Shown here: positions 25,840-31,578 of the stretch, one piece after another
Position numbering within the stretch: the stretch's first letter is position 1
How the letters are laid out: every line of letters begins with the position of its first letter
Assembly: GCA_046538075.1 (NCBI GenBank)
Contig: JBKHJN010000001.1
Span: 1-64,000, forward strand
Direction of reading: 5' to 3'
Length of the DNA stretch: 64,000 nucleotides
Source of the DNA: Desulfobacca_B sp046538075
GTDB taxonomy: Bacteria > Desulfobacterota > Desulfobaccia > Desulfobaccales > Desulfobaccaceae
Program-made: the position numbers and the translations under genes
Notes under the pieces: generated by a model
Seen by the model: the letters and a program-made list of their open reading frames with translations, nothing else
Told to the model about the DNA's origin: nothing
Databases searched by the model: none

Positions 25840-26448
25840 TCAATTTATCTCCATGACTTGTTTCAGGTCCTGACGATATAGCGGATTGGAGGGATCGAGT
25901 TTGCGGGCCTGCTCCAGTTCGATCTGGGCCCGTTTATATTGAGCGGCCGATTTGCTTTTCTCACCCTGAGCGTAATGGATTCTTCCCTGCTGGGCGTAAA
26001 TGCAGGCCAGATAAAAATGGGTCTGGTCATCCCTGGGATTAAGTTCACTAGAAGCCTGGAGAGCCTGCCGGGCATTCTTATACTGCTTCTGGTAATAATT
26101 GACAATCCCCAGGTTGCGCAAGGTTTGGGGATAATACTTTCTGGATTTATCCTGTAAACTTCTCAACAACAGGATCTGCATCTTATCCAGAGTAACTGTA
26201 TCTCGGATAGCGGGACTGTTGTGGCCCAAAAGGCGATCAGTCAGGGCAATTACCTCCTCAGTGGCCACCGCCCGGGAATTAAGGGCCTCATCCAAAAGAG
26301 CCTTATCATCACCGGAAAGCCGCCCTGGCTCTACTTTTTTAGGTTCATATTTGGCTTGCGGTATAGGATATTCTTCTATTACCCGGGGGCCGCCACAAGC
26401 AGCCCCGACCAACATCATAGCCAATAAACCGGCCCATAACCTGGACAT
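25840..26448 (-). CDS. TPR-containing lipoprotein
   Basis: The 202-residue protein begins with a lipoprotein signal (lipobox GAAC, Cys at residue 18), then a short linker and an N-terminal helical region. Two or more TPR units follow, with the usual YQKQYKNARQALQASSELNP and HFYLACIYAQQGR elements. It is likely a periplasmic scaffold lipoprotein. It is the third TPR lipoprotein in the window but is not clearly related to the two near the left edge. A perfect 18-bp palindrome lies about 42 bp upstream. Confidence 0.7.
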   Translation of the reverse strand: MSRLWAGLLAMMLVGAACGGPRVIEEYPIPQAKYEPKKVEPGRLSGDDKALLDEALNSRAVATEEVIALTDRLLGHNSPAIRDTVTLDKMQILLLRSLQDKSRKYYPQTLRNLGIVNYYQKQYKNARQALQASSELNPRDDQTHFYLACIYAQQGRIHYAQGEKSKSAAQYKRAQIELEQARKLDPSNPLYRQDLKQVMEIN

Positions 26449-26489
26449 ATCAATGCTCCCAGAGAGAGGTTCTGCCCAAATTCTTACTT

Positions 26490-26507
26490 AAAGGATAATT
26501 ATCCTTT
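26490..26507. promoter_or_regulatory. Perfect 18-bp palindrome, candidate operator
   Basis: AAAGGATAATTATCCTTT is a perfect palindrome in the gap between speH and the TPR lipoprotein gene, 42 bp before the latter's start. Its size and position fit a dimeric repressor site. It could equally fold as a short hairpin after speH, though no long T-tract follows. Confidence 0.4.
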
Positions 26508-26583
26508 TCCGGGCGCTTTACGTCAATGGCTTTTTTTTATCAAGCCAGGGAAATCGCCGGGCAGGGCAGGGAAGTTTTGAGTG

Positions 26584-26967
26584 CTATCTGTGATATTGAT
26601 AACCCTTGCGAACCACTCGTCGCTTGACTTGGCAAGGGCCTATCCGCTCTAAGAGGTGGTGCTCAAGCAGATTAGCCTGAGTCTCATCGCCGCAGGTGAA
26701 GATGTCTAGCACCAGATAGCCGTATTCCGGCCAGGTATGGAGGGAAATATGGGACTGAGCCAACAGTGTAAAGCCGGTCACCCCCTGGGGTTGGAACTGA
26801 TAATACCGGGATCCCAGATTGGTCAAACCGACATTTTTTACTGCGGATTTTACGGCTCGATGGAGGAATCGGTGGGAATTAATCTTTTCCATATCGCAGC
26901 CATAAAGCTCTAGCATCAGGTGGTATCCATCAGGCCGCGGATTTTGGACCAAGAGCTCCCTTTTCAT
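26584..26967 (-). CDS. speH: S-adenosylmethionine decarboxylase proenzyme (SpeH)
   Basis: With the ATG at 26967, eight bases after AAGGAGG, the protein has 127 residues, the usual length of the small prokaryotic (SpeH) class. The proenzyme self-cleaves before a serine that becomes the pyruvoyl group. Here Ser72, His77 and Cys92 have the same spacing as the catalytic residues of the family (QSHISLHTWPEYGY, then FTCGD). The residue before Ser72 is Gln instead of the common Glu. The product, decarboxylated SAM, donates aminopropyl groups for spermidine. No spermidine synthase gene is adjacent; speB is about 30 kb away in this window. Confidence 0.92.
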   Translation of the reverse strand: MKRELLVQNPRPDGYHLMLELYGCDMEKINSHRFLHRAVKSAVKNVGLTNLGSRYYQFQPQGVTGFTLLAQSHISLHTWPEYGYLVLDIFTCGDETQANLLEHHLLERIGPCQVKRRVVRKGYQYHR

Positions 26968-27310
26968 GGCCAAGCCCTCCTTCTTTAAAATTTTTTGAGG
27001 AACCTCAAGGGTTCCCCTTTTGCCACCCCCTCGCTGGTCTGATTAGACTACGGTTAGGCAAACAATTTCGATAATCAGCCATCATCCTGATCTTGGAACC
27101 AAATAGTCGAATTTTTATCTTAAATCCTTTCTCAAGTCAACTAAAAACGGTGATGATAGGGTTAAAGTTCTAATTATTAGGGGGCAATCCGGGAGTTGCC
27201 CGCTATAGCCCCGGGCTCGTTAGTTGTGCTTCTCTTGACAGAAATGGGTTTCTGGGGTTACATAGAATCAGTCGTGGCCAGAAAATTCATCTACCAGGAG
27301 CCCGGTTGCT
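26968..27310. other. Divergent intergenic region between speH and hemB
   Basis: No gene is seen in these 343 bp, which should hold promoters for both divergent genes. In the speH leader a GGAACC/GGTTCC hairpin (26999-27015) stands just before the ribosome site. A candidate hemB promoter lies near 27235. Confidence 0.5.
27235..27268 (+). promoter_or_regulatory. Candidate promoter for hemB
   Basis: A perfect TTGACA (27235-27240) is followed by TTACAT at a 17-base spacing, a poor -10 match. A better -10, TAGAAT at 27263-27268, is 22 bases away, too far for a standard promoter. The site is about 45 bp before the hemB ATG. Confidence 0.3.
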
Positions 27311-28276
27311 ATGGAACTACCCTATCGCCCTCGCCGGCTGCGGCGGCGGGAAAATTTCCGCCGCCTGGTACGGGAAACCTACCTAAGGACTGATGACCTG
27401 ATTTACCCGATGTTTGTGGTGCCAGGCCAGGGCATCAAGGAGCCGGTGCCCTCAATGCCCGGGGTGTTTCGCCACTCAGTTGATCAAATGGTCCGGGAAG
27501 TCCAGGAGGTCCAGCAATTGGGCATTCCGGCAATACTGCTATTCGGCCTGCCCCAGAAAAAGGATGACTTGGGAAGTGAGGCCGCGGCCCGCCAAGGCAC
27601 CGTACAGCAGGCGGTTCGCCGGCTCAAGCAGGAAGTGCCCGAGATCCTGGTGATCACCGATGTCTGCCTCTGCAGCTATACCAGCCACGGCCACTGCGGC
27701 TTTGTGCGGCAGGGGGAGGTGGACAACGACGCCACCCTGGAATTGCTGGCCCAGGTAGCGCTCTCCCATGCCGAGGCCGGGGCGGATATGGTGGCCCCCT
27801 CCGACATGATGGACGGGCGGGTGCTGGCCATCCGCGAGGCCTTAGATGAGCGGGGCTTTGAGATGTTGCCCATCCTGTCTTACGCGGTTAAATATGCCTC
27901 CAGCTTCTACGGCCCCTTCCGGGACGCGGCCGAATCGGCGCCGCAGTTCGGCGACCGCCGCTCTTACCAGATGGATCCGGCCAATGCCCTGGAGGCCGTG
28001 CGCGAGGCCACCCTGGACGTGGAAGAGGGGGCGGATATCATCATGGTCAAACCGGCGCTGCCCTACCTGGACATTCTGGCCCGTTTGCGGAGTGAGATCG
28101 ATCTACCCCTGGCCGCCTACCAGGTGAGCGGCGAGTATGCCATGATCAAGGCCGCGGCCCAGCAGGGCTGGCTGGACGAGAACGCCGTCATGCTGGAGTC
28201 CCTGGTCGCCATCAAACGGGCCGGCGCCGACATGATTCTGACCTATTTTGCGAAAGAGGTGGCCAGGGCTTTGTAA
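27311..28276 (+). CDS. hemB: Porphobilinogen synthase
   Basis: The 321-residue enzyme joins two 5-aminolevulinate molecules into porphobilinogen. It has the zinc-site cysteines Cys119, Cys121 and Cys129 (DVCLCSYTSHGHCG) and the two active-site lysines Lys194 (VKYASSFYGPFRDA) and Lys247 (MVKPALPYLD). The ATG follows AGGAG by ten bases. It lies about 0.5 kb upstream of ahbD, so tetrapyrrole genes for the early and last steps of heme synthesis are close together, with a broken ankyrin gene between them. Confidence 0.96.
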   Translation: MELPYRPRRLRRRENFRRLVRETYLRTDDLIYPMFVVPGQGIKEPVPSMPGVFRHSVDQMVREVQEVQQLGIPAILLFGLPQKKDDLGSEAAARQGTVQQAVRRLKQEVPEILVITDVCLCSYTSHGHCGFVRQGEVDNDATLELLAQVALSHAEAGADMVAPSDMMDGRVLAIREALDERGFEMLPILSYAVKYASSFYGPFRDAAESAPQFGDRRSYQMDPANALEAVREATLDVEEGADIIMVKPALPYLDILARLRSEIDLPLAAYQVSGEYAMIKAAAQQGWLDENAVMLESLVAIKRAGADMILTYFAKEVARAL

Positions 28277-28290
28277 AGAGAAGTGAAAAA

Positions 28291-28794
28291 ATGTTTAGTT
28301 TAACGAGTAAGGCTTCATATGCTGTATTTTTAATTTAGTTGCTAGTTCCCGGCTGTGGCAAAAGCCCCAAGGACGCGCGGCGGGAATTGGCGAACTTGGG
28401 GGTCGCTTATAGTGTGGATTCCTTTATTAAATGCGCCGAAGAATGCGATACTCATGCCATAAAATTGTTCTTAACTGCTGGGATGGATATTAATGTTAAA
28501 GATAAAGAGGGCCGAACCGCCTTCTTGATGATGGCTACATTCAAAGGTCACGCCGACATTGTCCAGACTCTGTTAGCCCAGGGCGCAGACCCCAATACAA
28601 AAATAAATAAAATTGGGTTTACCCCCTTGATGGGGGCCGCATTTAAAGGTGATGCTAACATTGTCCAGAATCTGTTAGCTCAGGGCGCAGACCCCAATGC
28701 CAAAGATATAAATGGTGGGACCGCATTGGATTATGCCAGAGATAAAAGGCACAAGCAGGTAGTGATAATTTTAGAAAATGCTATGGCAAAGTAA
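28291..28794 (+). pseudogene. Ankyrin-repeat lipoprotein gene with amber codon in signal peptide
   Basis: From ATG at 28291 the frame reads MFSLTSKASYAVFLI, then TAG at 28336-28338, then LLVPGCGKSP and about 140 further residues. Read through the stop, this is a complete lipoprotein signal (hydrophobic core, VPGC lipobox). After it come three ankyrin repeats, two of them near-identical at DNA level (102-bp period, around 28558 and 28660). A single base change to TAG explains the break. Restarting at TTG 28339 would remove the export signal. The gene is also richer in AT than hemB and ahbD beside it. Sequencing error or very recent inactivation are both possible; the intact body argues for recent loss. 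Confidence 0.65.
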
Positions 28795-28829
28795 ATGAAA
28801 CTGCAAGCCTCGGTGAATTTACCCAAAAA

Positions 28830-29900
28830 ATGAATTCTTCCAAGGAGCCGACAATCAAAATCCCCCCCTTGCGCCTTCTGGCCTGGGAGATCACCCGGCG
28901 CTGTAACTTAGCCTGTGCGCATTGTCGGGCCGCGGCCGGGCAGGGGCCGTATGCGGGAGAGTTAACCACCGAAGAGGGTAGGGCGCTCCTGGATGATCTG
29001 GCCGGCATGGGCCAGGTGGTGGTCATTCTCACCGGCGGGGAGCCGCTCCTGCGTGAAGACCTGCTGGAGTTGGCGGCCTATGGTACTAGCCTGGGGCTCC
29101 GGATGGTGGCGGCGACCAACGGTACCCTGCTGACCCCTAAAATTGCCACCGATCTTAAGGGAGCGGGTATCCAGCGGGTGAGCATCTCGATTGATGGCGC
29201 TGAGGCAGCCAGCCATGACCGGCTGCGCCAGGTATCAGGAGCTTTTGAGGGGGCATTACGCGGCATTGCGGCCTGCCGGGAGGCCGGGCTGCCCTTCCAG
29301 ATTAATACCACCATTACCCAGGCTAATCGCCAGGAACTTCCGGCCATCTACGAGTTGGCTTTGAGACTGGAAGCCGCGGCCCATCATGTCTTTGTGCTGG
29401 TGCCCACCGGCCGCGGCCAGGAGATCAAGGACCTATTGCTGTCTCCGGAGGAATACGAGGCCACCCTGCACTGGCTGCTGGCCCGGCAGCGCGAAGGGCG
29501 GCTGCACCTGAAGCCGACCTGCGCCCCCCAGTATTACCGCCTGTGGCGCCAGGAGGCCGCGGCGCGGGGTGAGAAAATTTCGGTGACCAGCCACGGCATG
29601 GAGGCCATGACCCGGGGCTGTCTGGGGGGGCAGGGTTTTGCCTTTGTCTCCTACCGGGGTGAAGTGCAGCCCTGCGGTTATCTGGACCTGCTGGCAGGAG
29701 ATATTCGGGAAGCGCCGTTTCCTGAAGTTTACGCCCGCTCGCCGTTGTTTCAGGCCCTGCGGGCGGTCAATGACTACCATGGCAAATGCGGCCGCTGCGA
29801 ATATCGCCGGGTCTGCGGCGGCTGCCGGGCCCGGGCTCATGCCTTGACCGGCGATGTGTTGGGCGAGGACCCATTGTGTGCCTATGAACCAGAAAAATGA
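28830..29900 (+). CDS. ahbD: Heme b synthase AhbD (radical SAM/SPASM)
   Basis: The 356-residue protein is a radical SAM enzyme with cluster ligands Cys25, Cys29 and Cys32 (CNLACAHC) and TGGEPLLR. A C-terminal SPASM region has several cysteines (PCGYL, CGRCEYRRVCGGC, and a last Cys in PLCAYEP). It follows the AhbD pattern closely, including WEITRRCNLACAHCRA, CAPQYYR and TRGCLGGQGF. AhbD oxidatively decarboxylates Fe-coproporphyrin III to heme b, the last step of the siroheme-dependent pathway of sulfate reducers and archaea. Its 3' end overlaps the siroheme decarboxylase gene by 17 bp. Confidence 0.92.
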   Translation: MNSSKEPTIKIPPLRLLAWEITRRCNLACAHCRAAAGQGPYAGELTTEEGRALLDDLAGMGQVVVILTGGEPLLREDLLELAAYGTSLGLRMVAATNGTLLTPKIATDLKGAGIQRVSISIDGAEAASHDRLRQVSGAFEGALRGIAACREAGLPFQINTTITQANRQELPAIYELALRLEAAAHHVFVLVPTGRGQEIKDLLLSPEEYEATLHWLLARQREGRLHLKPTCAPQYYRLWRQEAAARGEKISVTSHGMEAMTRGCLGGQGFAFVSYRGEVQPCGYLDLLAGDIREAPFPEVYARSPLFQALRAVNDYHGKCGRCEYRRVCGGCRARAHALTGDVLGEDPLCAYEPEK

Positions 29901-30366
29901 CAGGCCAGGAAATGAGGCCCTGGACGATCTGGACCGGGCGATCCTGAATGAAATCCAGGTCCATTTTCCCATTGTCTCCCGGCCTTATGCCGAGGTCGGG
30001 GAGCGGTTGGGGGTAACCGAGGCTGAGGTTATGGCCCGGGTCCAACGGTTGCACGATCAGAGGATTATCCGTCGCATCGGGGCCAATTTCAATTCCCGAA
30101 AACTGGGCTATACCAGCACCCTGTGCACCGCCGAAGTGCCGGAGGAGCAGATGGAGCAGTTCGTCCAGGTGGTGAACCGCTATGCCGGGGTCACCCATAA
30201 TTATCTGCGGCGGCACCGCTACAATATCTGGTTTACGGTAATTGCCCCCTCTACCGAGAAGATCGAGCAGATTCTGGCAGAAATCTCCTCTCAAACCGGG
30301 ATCAAGGAGATTTATAGCCTGCCAGCCCGGCAAATCTTCAAAATCCAGGCAGATTTTCCTTTATGA
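29884..30366 (+). CDS. Siroheme decarboxylase subunit (AhbA/AhbB family)
   Basis: The 160-residue protein has an Lrp/AsnC-like fold: an N-terminal winged helix (LDDLDRAILNEIQ, then ERLGVTEAEVMARVQRL) and a C-terminal ligand domain with NFNSRKLGYTST and GVTHNYLRRHRYNIWFT. This matches AhbA/AhbB, which convert siroheme to 12,18-didecarboxysiroheme as a heterodimer. Which subunit it is cannot be told, and the partner is not in the window. The ATG at 29884 lies inside the end of ahbD, so the two are coupled. The stop region also overlaps the convergent universal stress protein gene by six bases. Confidence 0.85.
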   Translation: MNQKNDRPGNEALDDLDRAILNEIQVHFPIVSRPYAEVGERLGVTEAEVMARVQRLHDQRIIRRIGANFNSRKLGYTSTLCTAEVPEEQMEQFVQVVNRYAGVTHNYLRRHRYNIWFTVIAPSTEKIEQILAEISSQTGIKEIYSLPARQIFKIQADFPL

Positions 30367-30825
30367 GGACGGCCCCAAACCCAAGGGGATGCACAGTATC
30401 GGGCAGGGCAGCAGGCGCACCACTTTTTCAGCGGTGGAGCCAAAAAAGACCTCGTCAATCTGTTGCCGCCCCCTCCGGCCAAAGCCACCCACCACCACCA
30501 AATCTACCGCCAGTTCCCGGGCCTTGACGGCAATCTCCTGAAAGGGTAGTCCTGTGGCGATAATGGTGTCCACCGGCAGATCTTTGGCGTTCCACTTTTG
30601 CAGAAAATCCTTGATCTCCTGTTCCGCCTGGGTCCGCAGCCTTTTTAATAGGGTCTCCGGTTTCCTACCCATATGACGGACCAGTTTGCCGATAAAATTC
30701 TGGTCGATGACGTGCAACAGGATCAACTTGGATTCAAAGCGTTTAGCCAAGGTCTGGGCGGCCTGGAAGGCAGCTCCGGAACAGTCCGAAAAATCGGTGG
30801 CAATCAGGATCGAATTGAATTCCAT
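30361..30825 (-). CDS. Universal stress protein (UspA family)
   Basis: The 154-residue protein has one Usp domain: an ILIATDFS first strand, a mid-domain GLPFQEI, and the ATP-binding signature GGFGRRGRQQIDEVFFGSTA, which fits the G-x2-G-x9-G(S/T) pattern of nucleotide-binding members. Such proteins act in general stress responses in the cytosol; the trigger here is unknown. It converges on the siroheme decarboxylase gene, with six bases shared at the stop codons. Confidence 0.9.
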   Translation of the reverse strand: MEFNSILIATDFSDCSGAAFQAAQTLAKRFESKLILLHVIDQNFIGKLVRHMGRKPETLLKRLRTQAEQEIKDFLQKWNAKDLPVDTIIATGLPFQEIAVKARELAVDLVVVGGFGRRGRQQIDEVFFGSTAEKVVRLLPCPILCIPLGLGPSS

Positions 30826-30886
30826 CGGATTTTACAACCATAACTATAGAGTTTTGCCCGCCTTGGCTGGATGAAGCCAGGGACTG

Positions 30887-30914
30887 GGGTGGGCACCTCA
30901 GGGGCCGCCCACCC
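30887..30914. terminator. GC-rich hairpin after the thioredoxin-like gene
   Basis: GGGTGGGC (30887-30894) and GCCCACCC (30907-30914) form a perfect 8-bp stem with a 12-base loop, just after the stop of the thioredoxin-like gene. There is no T-tract on the minus strand, so it may stabilise the mRNA end or act with Rho. Confidence 0.4.
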
Positions 30915-30924
30915 TGAGCTATTG

Positions 30925-31479
30925 CTATTTAACGGCGGACTTGATTTCATTAAAAGCGGTCTCGGCACTTTCAAAAGCCCCGATATGGAGCCATAAAACT
31001 TTGCCGCTTTTATCCAACAGCATGCTGGTGGGGGTACCCGGAATATTCAATTTTTTGGTAAGGCTGCCGTCCAGGTCTGGCAGCACCGGGAAAGGAATCT
31101 TGAGCTGTTTACGCCACATGGTGACAGCAAATTGATTGTCATGGCCGCCGATGGCAATAAATTTAATTTTTTCGGCCAACTGGGGATTTTGTCCCACCAG
31201 ATTATAGAGATTATTTAATTTTGGAGCCTGGGCAAAGCAATGCGAACAATTGGTGCTGAAGGCCTCCAGAAATACATAAGGAGCACTGACCTCTTTCAGA
31301 GTAAAGGCGGCGTCCTGGGCCAGGCCTAAATACTTCTGATCCTCTGGAGTCAGGGGTTTACTGAATGGCAGGTTTCCTAAGTTGTCACCGACTTTGACCT
31401 CAGCCATCGCCAGGGACGCGGTCAGGCCATAAAGGCCGACCAGCGCGATCAGAAGGGAAAGAATGATTTTTCGGGGCAT
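30925..31479 (-). CDS. Exported thioredoxin-like (TlpA-type) protein
   Basis: The 184-residue protein begins with a cleavable signal peptide (MPRKIILSLLIALVG, AMA cleavage region). A thioredoxin-fold domain follows, with active-site cysteines Cys78 and Cys81 (CSHC) and a cis-proline in GTPTSML. It probably acts as a disulfide reductase or isomerase in the periplasm, similar to TlpA/ResA proteins used in cytochrome c maturation. No cytochrome gene is adjacent. A GC-rich hairpin follows it. Confidence 0.85.
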   Translation of the reverse strand: MPRKIILSLLIALVGLYGLTASLAMAEVKVGDNLGNLPFSKPLTPEDQKYLGLAQDAAFTLKEVSAPYVFLEAFSTNCSHCFAQAPKLNNLYNLVGQNPQLAEKIKFIAIGGHDNQFAVTMWRKQLKIPFPVLPDLDGSLTKKLNIPGTPTSMLLDKSGKVLWLHIGAFESAETAFNEIKSAVK

Positions 31480-31578
31480 AGCGTTGATTCCTTTCTCTGA
31501 AGTTTTTATAGCACCTTGAATTTATAGAACAATAGCCCTGAAATGGCAAAGAAAAATCGTTAGCCTGCATCCAAAAAC

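Noticed and set aside
26584..26967. speH as a pseudogene because of Gln before the pyruvoyl serine
   Set aside because: Length, spacing of Ser, His and Cys, and the ribosome site are all normal, so the gene looks intact.
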